This document shows positions 7,802 to 16,760 of a stretch of 64,000 nucleotides of DNA, piece after piece. A program made the translations under genes and the position numbers. The DNA lies in contig NZ_CP124620.1 in NCBI RefSeq assembly GCF_030128875.1, positions 1,178,001 to 1,242,000 of the forward strand, written 5' to 3'. Positions within the stretch are counted from its first letter, which is position 1. The number at the start of each line of letters is the position of its first letter. This DNA is from Stenotrophomonas sp. BIO128-Bstrain. GTDB taxonomy: Bacteria; Pseudomonadota; Gammaproteobacteria; Xanthomonadales; Xanthomonadaceae. The notes under the pieces were generated by a model that was given only the letters and a program-made list of their open reading frames with translations, did no database searches and was not told the DNA's origin.

Positions 7802-9728
7802 TCGCATCCTGGTGGTGGACGACAACGTAGCGACCCGCTATGCGGTGCGCCGGGTGCTCGAGCATCACGGGTTCCATGTCGAGGAAGCCGGTACCGGCGG
7901 GGAGGGGCTGGAACGTCTTGCCGAGCATGATTTCGATGCGCTGGTGCTGGATGTGAACCTGCCGGACATGAGTGGCTTCGATGTGGTCCGCCAGCTGCGC
8001 GAGAACGCACGCCTGCAGCTGCTGCCGGTGGTGCATGTCTCGGCGGCCTCGATCGCGACCGGCGACATGATCACCGGCCTCAACGCAGGCGCTGATGCGT
8101 ATCTGATCCATCCGGTGGACCCGGATGTGCTGCTGGCCACGCTGCGCAGCCTGCTGCGCGCCCGCCGCGCGGAGGAAGCGCTGCGCGAGACTGAAGCGCG
8201 CTTCCGCGAAATCTTCCGCCATATCAATGCGCCCATCGCGGTGCTCGATGCCGACCTCAACGCGCACGACGCCAACGACGCGTTCACCCGTCTACTGGGC
8301 CAGCAGATCGGTCCGGGCCAACTCGATCAGCTGCTTCAGGATCAGGCCGCGCCGCTGAGTGCGTTGAAGGTCGCCCTCGCCGAGGGCGAGCGCTGGCAGG
8401 GAACCTTCAGCCTTCGCGTCGGCGGTGCGATCCGCATGACCGAGTGGCGGGTGACTCCCTATCAGGCCGCCGGCCAGGGGCTGGTGCTGATCGAAGACAC
8501 GACCGAGCACCATGCGCGTGCCAACGAGCAGCGCCAGGAGCTGGAAAGCGCCACGTCCGAACTGGCCTTCCAGATCGCCGAACGCGAGCGCACCGAGATC
8601 GAGCTGATGCAGGCGCAGAAGATGGATGCGCTCGGCCAGCTCACCGGCGGCATCGCGCATGATTTCAACAACCTGCTGACCACGATCATCTCCGGGTTGG
8701 ACATGATCGAGATCGCCGCCTCCAGCGGTAAATGGGACAAGGCCTCGCGCTACGTCGAGATCGCCACCGGCTCGGCGCACCGTGCCGCGGCGCTGACCCA
8801 GCGCATGCTGGCCTTCGCGCGCAAACAACCGCTGGACCCGCAGACCTTCGACGTCGTTGCGCGGGTGCGCTCGCTGGAAGACATGCTGCAGCGCTCGATC
8901 GGGGAGAACATCGAGCTTGAACTGGAGCTGGGCCCGGAGCCGTTGATCGCGGTGGCCGACCCGAACCAGTTCGAGAACGTGATCCTCAACCTGGTCATCA
9001 ACGCCCGCGATGCGCTGGCCGGCCAAGGCCTGATCCGCATCCGCGCCGGGCGTGCGCAGATCGAGCGTGACCACGAACTGGCCCCGGGCCACTACATCAC
9101 GGTCACCGTCCTGGACAACGGGGTGGGCATTCCCACCGAGCTGCTGACCAAGGTGTTCGAGCCGTTCTTCACGACCAAGCCGCAGGGCGAGGGCACCGGG
9201 TTGGGGTTGTCGATGACCTACGGGTTCGCGCGTCAGTCCGGTGGCAGCGCACGCATCGCGAGCGAGCGTGGCGAGGGGACGGAAATCGAGCTGCTGCTGC
9301 CGGAGGGCCGGCTTCAGCCGGTCACCCAGGCATCGGTACCGGCACAGCTGCCCCGTGGCAGCGCCGAACGCATCCTGCTGGTGGACGATACCGATTCGGT
9401 GCGGATGATGGTCCGGGAGATGCTGGTCGAAGCCGGATACCAGGTGGTCGAGGCCATCAACGCGCAGCAGGCGCTGCTGGAACTGCATTCGGACCGTGAG
9501 CTGGACCTGCTGCTGTCCGACGTCGGCCTGCCCGGCATGAACGGCCGCGAGCTTGCCGATGCGGCCCGGGCCCTGCGGCCGCACCTGCCGGTGCTGTTCG
9601 TCACCGGCTATACGGAAAGCGCCGCTGTCCGCAATGAATTCCTCGGGCAGGGGATGTCCCTGCTGCCCAAGCCGTTCAGTGTCAACGAACTGCTGCGGGG
9701 CGTGCGGCAGATGTTCAACCCGGGCTGA
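7788..9728 (+). CDS. Receiver-PAS-kinase-receiver hybrid protein
   Basis: 646 aa. Order: receiver (~5-120, phospho-Asp in LDVNLPDMSG), PAS (~135-245), a linker helix, HisKA (~275-345 with GGIAHDFNNLL), HATPase_c (~385-510 with DNGVGI and GTGLGLSMTYG) and a second receiver (~525-645, SDVGLPGMNG). It overlaps the preceding kinase gene and ends the stressosome operon. In related Gram-negative loci the terminal receiver protein is the output and is often linked to c-di-GMP. Here there is no GGDEF domain, so output must go through phosphotransfer to another protein. Confidence 0.9.
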   Translation: MANPDRILVVDDNVATRYAVRRVLEHHGFHVEEAGTGGEGLERLAEHDFDALVLDVNLPDMSGFDVVRQLRENARLQLLPVVHVSAASIATGDMITGLNAGADAYLIHPVDPDVLLATLRSLLRARRAEEALRETEARFREIFRHINAPIAVLDADLNAHDANDAFTRLLGQQIGPGQLDQLLQDQAAPLSALKVALAEGERWQGTFSLRVGGAIRMTEWRVTPYQAAGQGLVLIEDTTEHHARANEQRQELESATSELAFQIAERERTEIELMQAQKMDALGQLTGGIAHDFNNLLTTIISGLDMIEIAASSGKWDKASRYVEIATGSAHRAAALTQRMLAFARKQPLDPQTFDVVARVRSLEDMLQRSIGENIELELELGPEPLIAVADPNQFENVILNLVINARDALAGQGLIRIRAGRAQIERDHELAPGHYITVTVLDNGVGIPTELLTKVFEPFFTTKPQGEGTGLGLSMTYGFARQSGGSARIASERGEGTEIELLLPEGRLQPVTQASVPAQLPRGSAERILLVDDTDSVRMMVREMLVEAGYQVVEAINAQQALLELHSDRELDLLLSDVGLPGMNGRELADAARALRPHLPVLFVTGYTESAAVRNEFLGQGMSLLPKPFSVNELLRGVRQMFNPG

Positions 9729-9783
9729 CAGGCTTCGCCCGCAGCCTGGGTACAATCCCCCGACGCCTCCGGGGGAAACCACC

Positions 9784-10572
9784 ATGTCGCCACCCGCAAT
9801 CGGCCCGGCCGCCCGCGCACTGGCGGCGCGTGAGTGCACGGCCATCGCCGAGGCGCTTTCGCCCCAATCCGATGTCCACGATGCCGTGCATCGCGCGCGC
9901 AAGACCATCCGGCGCCTGCGCGCGCTGCTCGCACTGCTGGAGAACAGCCATTTTGAGACAGACCAGGCTGATGCGGCCCTGCGGCGCCTCGGGCAAGGGC
10001 TGTCGGCATTGCGTGATGCCCACGTGGTGGTGGACACCTGCCAGCGCCTGGCCGCGCGGCAGCCCGCCCTGCCATGGGCGGAGGTCGGCAGACGGCTGAC
10101 GGTGCGCCGCGACGCACGCCTTGCCCAGGCGCTCGCACGCGACCCGGCGTTTGCACGCCGCCACGCGGCACTGGGACGTATCGTGCGGGATCTCCAGGCC
10201 CAGCCATGGGAGTCCCTTGGAAGGCGTGACCTGCGCAAGGGGCTGGCGCGTAGTGAGCGGCGTACCGCCAAGGCGGAAAAGCGCGCCGCACGCAGCCGCG
10301 ATACCGAGGATCTGCACCGCTGGCGCCGGCGGGTACGCCGCCTGCGCATGCAGCTGGAAGCACTGCCAACGCTGGACAGCGCGCTGGCTGCCTCGATCAA
10401 GCGCAGCCGCCCGGGCCGACAGGCGCGGGCACTGCACACGCTGGGCGATCAGCTGGGCTGGCAGCAGGATCTACGGATGCTGCGCAACCTGGTGCGGGTG
10501 ATGCCGGGTGTGGAGGGCCGCCGTGCACTGCTTGCGCAGATGGATGCGGAGGGGGTGGCTGCGCTGGGTTGA
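9784..10572 (+). CDS. CHAD domain protein
   Basis: 262 aa, helical, very rich in Arg and conserved His. HDAVHRARKTIRRLRALL and LHRWRRRVRRLRMQLEAL are the two copies of the CHAD signature, a family that binds inorganic polyphosphate. Length and layout suggest a stand-alone CHAD protein without a CYTH triphosphatase domain. The start ATG 9784 is preceded by GGGGGA, which lies in the 3' arm of a small hairpin (9757-9775), so translation might be modulated. It is convergent with the asparaginase gene, with only 26 bases between stops. Confidence 0.85.
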   Translation: MSPPAIGPAARALAARECTAIAEALSPQSDVHDAVHRARKTIRRLRALLALLENSHFETDQADAALRRLGQGLSALRDAHVVVDTCQRLAARQPALPWAEVGRRLTVRRDARLAQALARDPAFARRHAALGRIVRDLQAQPWESLGRRDLRKGLARSERRTAKAEKRAARSRDTEDLHRWRRRVRRLRMQLEALPTLDSALAASIKRSRPGRQARALHTLGDQLGWQQDLRMLRNLVRVMPGVEGRRALLAQMDAEGVAALG

Positions 10573-10598
10573 GCTGAGCCGCCGTATCGATCTGCTGC

Positions 10599-11606
10599 TC
10601 AACTGGGTCGGCCTGGCGTGGGCAAGGTGTACTCGCGGAGGTAGTCGACGAGGTCGTCCTGTCGGCCGCTACCTGCCAACAGCCAGAGAAGCAGCCGGGC
10701 TTTGCGCGGACACAGCAGCCCACACATCCGGAGACCATTGCGGATCAGACCGATCTCGCCACCCTCAAAGCCATAGGTGCACTGTGCGGTCGGTCCCGAC
10801 CCCGTACGCGTGCCCACGAGGACCGGAATCTTCGTGGCAATGCGCGCCAGGACGTTGGACCAGGATGCACTGACGTGACCTGCGCCGAAACCCGCGATGA
10901 CGAGGCCTTCGTAGCCCAGCGGCAGCAACTGCTCCAACAGCAGGGTATCGGCAGCAAGTGTTGCTTCCAGGAGCGCAATCTTCTGGTGCGTACGCGTTGG
11001 CAAGGGCACCAGCATGCGGGCGCGCGCCGGGCGAAGAAAGCAGGCGCGGCCTTCGATCATCAGGCCGACGGGACCCACCACGGGCGAAGTGAAGGCATGA
11101 AGGGCCAGCGTGCTCGACTTCCGTACATGCCTGGCCTCGTGGACCTCGGCGTTCATGACGACCAGGACACCGCGTGCGCGACTGTCGGCAGTGCAGGCAA
11201 CCAGGGTGGCGTCCAGTATGTTGCCGGGGCCGTCCGCCCCGGCCTGTCCCGCCGGGCGCATCGCCCCTGTAACGACCAGGGGGGCATCGTGAGTCCAGAG
11301 GTAATCGAGGAATGCGGCGGTCTCCTCCAGGGTATCCGTGCCCTGGGTGACAACCACGCCGTCAGCACCTTCTTCGATCTGACGGTCCGCCCACGCCAGC
11401 ACCTGCAGCAGCAGGTTGAAGTCCAGCGATGCGCTGGGGACCAGACTCAGGCTTTGCACGCCGATCTGCGCGATATCGGAAATGGCAGGCACGGTGGCAA
11501 GCAAGGCGTCGCCAGCCAGGGCGGGTGTGATTCCTTCGCCTCCCTGTTGGTGCTGCATGCTCAGCGTGCCGCCAAGCGTGGCGATGGAGATTCGGGGTGT
11601 CGGCAA
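10599..11606 (-). CDS. L-asparaginase-family amidohydrolase
   Basis: 335 aa from a TTG at 11606, chosen because GAGG lies 6 bases upstream and the product then begins immediately with the first strand (MPTPRISIATLGGTLS). The motif-I nucleophile Thr of GGT is kept, but the usual TGGT is LGGT. Motif II, TQGTDTLEE, supplies the Thr-Asp pair, and the VRKSST Lys is also kept. No signal peptide, so cytoplasmic. It would hydrolyse asparagine or a related amide to the acid and ammonia. It is the last gene of an operon with a membrane protein and a nitrilase-fold amidase; a TTG at 11654 overlapping the upstream stop is an alternative start without a ribosome-binding site. Confidence 0.85.
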   Translation of the reverse strand: MPTPRISIATLGGTLSMQHQQGGEGITPALAGDALLATVPAISDIAQIGVQSLSLVPSASLDFNLLLQVLAWADRQIEEGADGVVVTQGTDTLEETAAFLDYLWTHDAPLVVTGAMRPAGQAGADGPGNILDATLVACTADSRARGVLVVMNAEVHEARHVRKSSTLALHAFTSPVVGPVGLMIEGRACFLRPARARMLVPLPTRTHQKIALLEATLAADTLLLEQLLPLGYEGLVIAGFGAGHVSASWSNVLARIATKIPVLVGTRTGSGPTAQCTYGFEGGEIGLIRNGLRMCGLLCPRKARLLLWLLAGSGRQDDLVDYLREYTLPTPGRPS

Positions 11607-11650
11607 GGCAGACCTCAGGGAACAGGAAGGATTCGTGACGACCCGGGAAC

Positions 11651-12850
11651 TCAACCGCGGAAAACCAGGCCCAGTGACGGCACGACGAGCAGGGTGCTGA
11701 CAGCCATCGACAGGACATTGCCGAGGTACGGATGTACATGGTTGGGCAACCGGGATGAAAGAGCTCTCGCCAGTGGCGGGGCGATCAGGGCGCCCAGCAC
11801 CGCGCTGCTGATCACCACCGCCATTCCGCCGCCGTGGGTCAGAACCGCGGCGGGGACTACGGAGACCAGTGGGACATAGGTGGGGTACCAGCCGTGCGAC
11901 ATCCATTGCCGGCGCCAGAGGATGACACCGACGAGGGATGCAAGCGCCTGGCCGGCAATCAGAGGGAGCAGCAGGCCCGAGCCATAGGCTGGCGCGAGCG
12001 GATTCAGCGCGTACGCGAGAAATACCCCCGCGAGCAGGCCGATGCTGGCCCATTCGTTACCGAAGAAGGGGGCTTCTGAGAAATCTGCCAGTACACGACG
12101 AACGGTCCAGGTGATGCCATATCGTTGCGTGACCACCGGCGCTGACGGCACCGGAAGCTTCCGCTGCGGAGCAGGCGGGCTGACCAGCCACGGGATGCGC
12201 CGACACAGGAAGAAGGCGGCCGCGCTGCCCAGCGCCATGCCGAGTACATTGCCCACAACGGCCGGGAGTTGGAGCGGGGTGCATACGTAGTTGACCAGCA
12301 GCAGGCAGGACGGAGTCACCAGCACGGCGCCCAGCACTGCCCCGTTGACAGCGATCTTCCACCCTCGCCCGAACAGTAGAACCATGGCGGCAGGCAAGGA
12401 AACAGCGGCGACAAAGGTGGGCTGCCAAGTCCCCGTACCGAGTGACCATCCCCACAGTGCATGGCTCAGCAGCATACCCAGCAGCGAGCTGGACACTACC
12501 CAGGGCCACAAACCACTGCCATAGCAGATGCTGAAGCCCTGCCAGCGATGTCCGCCGCGACTGGCGAGATGCCCGACCGCCGCACCCAGCAGAAGGCCTG
12601 CCGAGGCCCACTCGTGCTTGTAGAAGGTGACCTCACTGAGGTCACCGGCTATCCAACGCCACCTTGCCCATGGCGAAGCGCTGAGGCCGGCCATCATGTC
12701 GTCGTAGCCCGGCCAGTCGCCCGCACCACTGGAGCGATGGGCGAGCGCCGTCGCGCCGAGCAGCACTACCGTGATCGCTGTGGCGGCGATCATCAAGACC
12801 CACGGCGAGGCCGAGATGCCACGCCGGTCGAGAGTGGAGGGCGTCGGCAT
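11651..12850 (-). CDS. Multipass membrane protein with internal duplication
   Basis: 399 aa from ATG 12850 (GAGG 9 bases upstream); a GTG at 12865 overlapping the upstream stop is possible. About ten hydrophobic segments. The two halves repeat each other: KHEWASAGLLLGAAVGHL and GNEWASIGLLAGVFLAYAL, each followed by a YGSGL motif, a WQPT/WYPTYVPLVS motif and a helix with VLGA. Such inverted or parallel duplications are typical of transporters. I do not recognise the family. Its position between an amidase and an asparaginase suggests transport of the amide substrate or product; this is inference from context. Confidence 0.7.
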   Translation of the reverse strand: MPTPSTLDRRGISASPWVLMIAATAITVVLLGATALAHRSSGAGDWPGYDDMMAGLSASPWARWRWIAGDLSEVTFYKHEWASAGLLLGAAVGHLASRGGHRWQGFSICYGSGLWPWVVSSSLLGMLLSHALWGWSLGTGTWQPTFVAAVSLPAAMVLLFGRGWKIAVNGAVLGAVLVTPSCLLLVNYVCTPLQLPAVVGNVLGMALGSAAAFFLCRRIPWLVSPPAPQRKLPVPSAPVVTQRYGITWTVRRVLADFSEAPFFGNEWASIGLLAGVFLAYALNPLAPAYGSGLLLPLIAGQALASLVGVILWRRQWMSHGWYPTYVPLVSVVPAAVLTHGGGMAVVISSAVLGALIAPPLARALSSRLPNHVHPYLGNVLSMAVSTLLVVPSLGLVFRG

Positions 12851-12861
12851 CTCGTCCGGCC

Positions 12862-13749
12862 TCACCGCGGCAGAGAGGGATGTTGGCGATAGCCCAGCAT
12901 CGGGTCGTAGAGATCAGTGCGTCGATCACGATGCAGATCGTTCAAAGCATTCCAGATGGGAGCGCTGCGGGCGGTCGACAGGTCGATGTCGGCATAGACG
13001 ATGGCCTGGTGCTCCGCCGGGGCCACCGGCGCGATTGGCCAGCCGTTGGTACCCGCAATGAGTGAGCATCCAAGGAAGCGTTCACCGCACTCGCTGCCAA
13101 CGCGGTTGGCGGCAGCGATGAAGACGTTGTTGACGTGCGCTGCGGTCATTGTCAGGTACGACGCCATGCACTTTCCCGCGTCGTCGAACAGCGGCGGGGG
13201 CGTCCATACCCAGTTGTTCAAGCTGCAGATGATGTCGGCGCCCTGCTGGCTCAGCAGGCGTGGCACCTCCGGGAACCAGACATCCCAGCAGATCATCAAT
13301 CCAATCCGGCCGATGCTGGTTTCGAACACCGGGAAACCGAGGTTTCCTGGCGAGAACCACAGCTTTTCCTTGTTCCAGAGATGCGCCTTTCGATACTTGC
13401 CGATGAGGCCATCCGGCCCCATCAGGACAGCCGTGTCATACAGATGCACCCCATCACGCTCGGCCAGTCCCGCGGCGAGGTGGATCTGGTGTTCCCTTGC
13501 GAAATCGGTCCAGGCGCGGGTGCTGGGCCCGTCGGGAATGACCTCGGCATGTGCATAGGCATCCTGACGATCTGCGAACAGATAGCCTGTATTGGCCAGC
13601 TCGGGCAGCACGATAAGCGTGGCACCGTTTTCGACCGCCTCCCGCGCCAGCGACAGGCTCTTGCCCAGATTGACCTGACCGTTATGCACCCCGACCTGAG
13701 GGTCGAACTGCAAGACGGCGATGCGTACTGCGCTGACGGCATTGCTCAT
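12862..13749 (-). CDS. Carbon-nitrogen hydrolase (nitrilase superfamily)
   Basis: 295 aa. The Glu-Lys-Cys triad is visible as LPELANTGY (Glu), KYRKAHLW (Lys) and LMICWDVWFPE (Cys). Members cleave amides, carbamoyl amides or nitriles in the cytoplasm. ATG 13749 is chosen over upstream codons because the family fold starts right after (AVRIAVLQFDPQVG). The stop is followed within a few bases by the membrane-protein start, so three genes form one transcript: amidase, membrane protein, asparaginase. Together they suggest stepwise release of ammonia from an imported amide. The true substrate is not deducible. Confidence 0.88.
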   Translation of the reverse strand: MSNAVSAVRIAVLQFDPQVGVHNGQVNLGKSLSLAREAVENGATLIVLPELANTGYLFADRQDAYAHAEVIPDGPSTRAWTDFAREHQIHLAAGLAERDGVHLYDTAVLMGPDGLIGKYRKAHLWNKEKLWFSPGNLGFPVFETSIGRIGLMICWDVWFPEVPRLLSQQGADIICSLNNWVWTPPPLFDDAGKCMASYLTMTAAHVNNVFIAAANRVGSECGERFLGCSLIAGTNGWPIAPVAPAEHQAIVYADIDLSTARSAPIWNALNDLHRDRRTDLYDPMLGYRQHPSLPR

Positions 13750-13898
13750 GCGGGTTACCTGTTCCTGTCCAAATCGCCGGCGGCTGCCGTGCAAATGAAT
13801 AAGAAGCTGGATCGCGCCCTGTCGCCATACACAAACTACGATTTTCTCGTAGGTGATTGCCGAGTCTGCAATCGTTGTTTTCTATTCCTGGAAGCCCG

Positions 13899-16616
13899 TC
13901 ACTGCGCGTGCCTCGGCGGCTTGTACTCGCATCGCGGATACCCCGAGCACGACTGGAACGCGCCATACGGCCCGGTGCGCGGCACGATCACGCCCACCCT
14001 GCAGGCCGGGCAGGCCTGCTCGTGGATGGTCTCACCCGCCATCGAGGTGACGCGCACCGCACCGTCATTGACCAGCTCGGTCAGGAAGGGCGAGCGCCGA
14101 CCCTGCACGGTGAACATCGCCACCGAGCGGCGCGCGCGCGTCAGTGCCACGTAGAACAGGCGGCGTTCTTCGCCCAGTGGATACGCATCGCTGTCCGGCA
14201 TCGCCAGCGCGAGCACGGGATCATCGGCGCGGGTGTTGGGAAAGCGCCGGTCCAGCATGCCGGGCAGGATCACATAGTCCGCCTCCATGCCTTTGGAGCG
14301 GTGCGCGGTGAGGAAGCTGACCTCCATGTGTTGGCCATGCCGTGCCCGCCACGTGGCCGGCAGCATCGCGCGGTCTGCGTTGTAGCGGCCGAGTACGAAC
14401 ACCGTGACCTTGCCATCGCGGCCGGGCGGCGCCTGGCCGGACAACAGCTGCTGGTGCAATCGCTCCAGATACTGCTCGACCGCTCCGGCCAGCCGGTCGC
14501 GCGAGGCGACCTGGTAGGCCTGCAGCGCCGCGCCGTACGCCGGGGTGACCGACTGGACGTCCTTCGGGATCTGCGCAGGGTTACGGGATACGAAGGCACT
14601 GGACACATCGCACAGCGCCTGCGGGCAGCGGAACGTCTGCTGCAGCTTGAGCACCTGGCCCTGACCGAACCAGTCCACGAAGCCGGTCATCACCGACACG
14701 TCCGCGCCGGCAAAGCGATTGATCGACTGCCAGTCGTCACCGACCGCGAACAGGTGTTTTCCCGGTGCCTGCACCAGTGCCCGGCACAGCCGCGCACGGG
14801 CGCGCGAGGCATCCTGGAATTCATCGGCCATCACCAGGTCGAAGGGAGCGACGTAGCGCCCCTGTTCGAGGTGCTCGGCGGCCTGGTTGAGCATGTCTTC
14901 GAAATCGATCCCGCCCTCGGCCACCAGCGCATCGTCCCAGCCTTCCAGGATCGGGACGATCAGCGCGAGGAAGAGGCGGTAGCGGTGCTTGAAGTGATCG
15001 TCGGGCAGGCGGCGCAGGCGCTCGACCATGTCCTCCACGTCCAGCGCGTTGCTCTTGGCGTGGCTGATGAAGGTGCGGACCAGGCCGATCAGGTCGCTGT
15101 CCGGCATCGGCGTCGCGCCGCCCTCGGGCAGGTCGCGGTCGGGATTCGGGTCCAGTTCGATACCGCGCTGCGACAAGGCCTCGCCCAACCGCACGAACAG
15201 TTCGCCGGTGCGCAACTGCAGCGGGGTGGTCTCGATCCGCTCGATGCCATCGCGGGCGCCCGGCTCGCCAGCGCGAGGCGCGGGCGCGCGGTCGTGTCCC
15301 GCCGGGGCGAGGTGGTCGTGATACAGCGCAATGCCGGGGTAATAGAAATCCGGGCGGTACTGGCGGTACGCATCGGTCCCGGCATCGAATGCATCGCGGC
15401 GTGCATAGGTGTACGCCACGCCGTTGTAGAACAGCCAGTCGGCGATCACGCACGCTTCGATGCTGCGCACGCGCTCGCCCTGCAGGGTACGCACATACCC
15501 CTGCCCATCCTTGTCCCACTCCTCGGCGTCCAGCGACCCGCCGGTGACCGGCAGGTCACGGCCGAACACCAGCCGGAACATGTCCCACTGGGTACGGAAG
15601 GCGAGCGAGCGGTCCTTGAGCTGGTCGATGATCTCGGCCAACCGATGGAAACCCTGGGTGGCATCGACCGCCCAGTCCGGCACCTGCGGCATCCGGCCGG
15701 TGGCCTGGGCGATGATGTGCCGGCCCAGCGCATGGAAGGTGCGCGCTTCCACCCGCACCTGATCCAGGCCGAGGCGCTGGAACGCGCGGTCCGCACGCGC
15801 CTGCAGCTCGGTGGCGGCTTCCTTGTTGAAGGCGAGCATGACGATGCGCTCGGGCGCGACCAGCCCGCGTTCGATGGCGTACGCCGCCTTGGCGACCATT
15901 GTGGAGGTTTTGCCCGAACCTGCTGCGGCCACCACCTGGACGCGGTTGTCGAAGCAGATCACCGCGCGGGCCTGCTCATCGGTGAGTGGCCGGCTTTCGA
16001 CGCGGTCCAGCAACGCACGGCTGGCGACCCGTTCGCGCGCCTGATGGACCTCATTGCGGCGCGCCCACATCGTTGGCCAGTCGGCCAGCCACAGCATCAG
16101 CGCTTCTTCGATCGCGGCCGGGTCGCCATCGAGCTGGCTGCGCAGGTCGGCATCATCGAACACCGTCCACAGCGCGTCCTCATCCAGGGGCAGGGTGGGG
16201 CGTGCCTGCAGCAGTGCCTGCTGCTGCTCGCAGGTCAGCCACAGCGATTCCTCGTCGGCCAGATCGGTAGCCGCCTGCACCTGGGCGAGCCAGTGCTGGA
16301 TGGCGGTGAGGGACTGCTGGAACAAGGCGACATGGTCGCGCTGGCGCTGCTTGCCGCTTCGCTCCTCCAGTGCCGACACCAGCAAGCGCGCGGACGCGGC
16401 GGGCAGGCCGCCGAGGATCAATGGTGGGTGCCCTTCACGATGGAGGCTCAGTCGTGCCCAGGGCAGGCGCGGGTACACCTGCAGTGCATCCAGCGGCGCG
16501 TGATACCGATGACCGTCAATGGTCAGTAGCAGCTGGTCGTCTTCCAGGCGCAGGCGCCAGTGCGGCGATCGCGTGAGGCGTTGACCCCAGTCGCTCGGGG
16601 CCCATTCGTACGTCAT
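13899..16616 (-). CDS. UvrD/HelD-type SF1 DNA helicase with C-terminal zinc finger
   Basis: 905 aa. An unusual ~215-residue N-terminal region precedes the SF1 core: Walker A AAAGSGKTSTMV (about residue 240), a QVRVEARTFHALG motif, Walker B VMADEFQDAS, FAVGDDWQSI, LTAHRSKGMEADYVI and YVALTRARR. The end carries a topoisomerase-type zinc ribbon with CPACRVG and SCSGYPRC. This layout is closest to helicase IV-like DNA repair helicases. ATG 16616 was chosen because the frame upstream to 16691 is low-complexity and runs into the terminator of the neighbouring gene. No partner genes are adjacent. Confidence 0.88.
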   Translation of the reverse strand: MTYEWAPSDWGQRLTRSPHWRLRLEDDQLLLTIDGHRYHAPLDALQVYPRLPWARLSLHREGHPPLILGGLPAASARLLVSALEERSGKQRQRDHVALFQQSLTAIQHWLAQVQAATDLADEESLWLTCEQQQALLQARPTLPLDEDALWTVFDDADLRSQLDGDPAAIEEALMLWLADWPTMWARRNEVHQARERVASRALLDRVESRPLTDEQARAVICFDNRVQVVAAAGSGKTSTMVAKAAYAIERGLVAPERIVMLAFNKEAATELQARADRAFQRLGLDQVRVEARTFHALGRHIIAQATGRMPQVPDWAVDATQGFHRLAEIIDQLKDRSLAFRTQWDMFRLVFGRDLPVTGGSLDAEEWDKDGQGYVRTLQGERVRSIEACVIADWLFYNGVAYTYARRDAFDAGTDAYRQYRPDFYYPGIALYHDHLAPAGHDRAPAPRAGEPGARDGIERIETTPLQLRTGELFVRLGEALSQRGIELDPNPDRDLPEGGATPMPDSDLIGLVRTFISHAKSNALDVEDMVERLRRLPDDHFKHRYRLFLALIVPILEGWDDALVAEGGIDFEDMLNQAAEHLEQGRYVAPFDLVMADEFQDASRARARLCRALVQAPGKHLFAVGDDWQSINRFAGADVSVMTGFVDWFGQGQVLKLQQTFRCPQALCDVSSAFVSRNPAQIPKDVQSVTPAYGAALQAYQVASRDRLAGAVEQYLERLHQQLLSGQAPPGRDGKVTVFVLGRYNADRAMLPATWRARHGQHMEVSFLTAHRSKGMEADYVILPGMLDRRFPNTRADDPVLALAMPDSDAYPLGEERRLFYVALTRARRSVAMFTVQGRRSPFLTELVNDGAVRVTSMAGETIHEQACPACRVGVIVPRTGPYGAFQSCSGYPRCEYKPPRHAQ

Positions 16617-16700
16617 CGGTGTTCCAGGTGCGGCCCTCGTTGCGGCCGTGGCCGGAACAGCATGGGTGGCGCGGTTTGATCGGATGCCCATGATAGGGGA

Positions 16701-16730
16701 AATAAAAAAAATCCCCGCCTGGGCGGGGAA
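16701..16730 (-). terminator. Rho-independent terminator of the MFS gene
   Basis: Read on the minus strand, a GC-rich stem (TCCCCGCC / GGCGGGGA, 16712-16729) is followed directly by a run of eight T. It lies 31 bases after the stop of the MFS transporter gene. Confidence 0.9.
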
Positions 16731-16760
16731 TCGGATCGAGCGGTCGTTCGCGGCGTACCG

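Noticed and set aside
13857..16529. 890-codon open frame on the plus strand
   Set aside because: Antisense shadow of the helicase gene; composition is His/Arg/Gly-rich without any fold, as expected from the GC-rich opposite strand.
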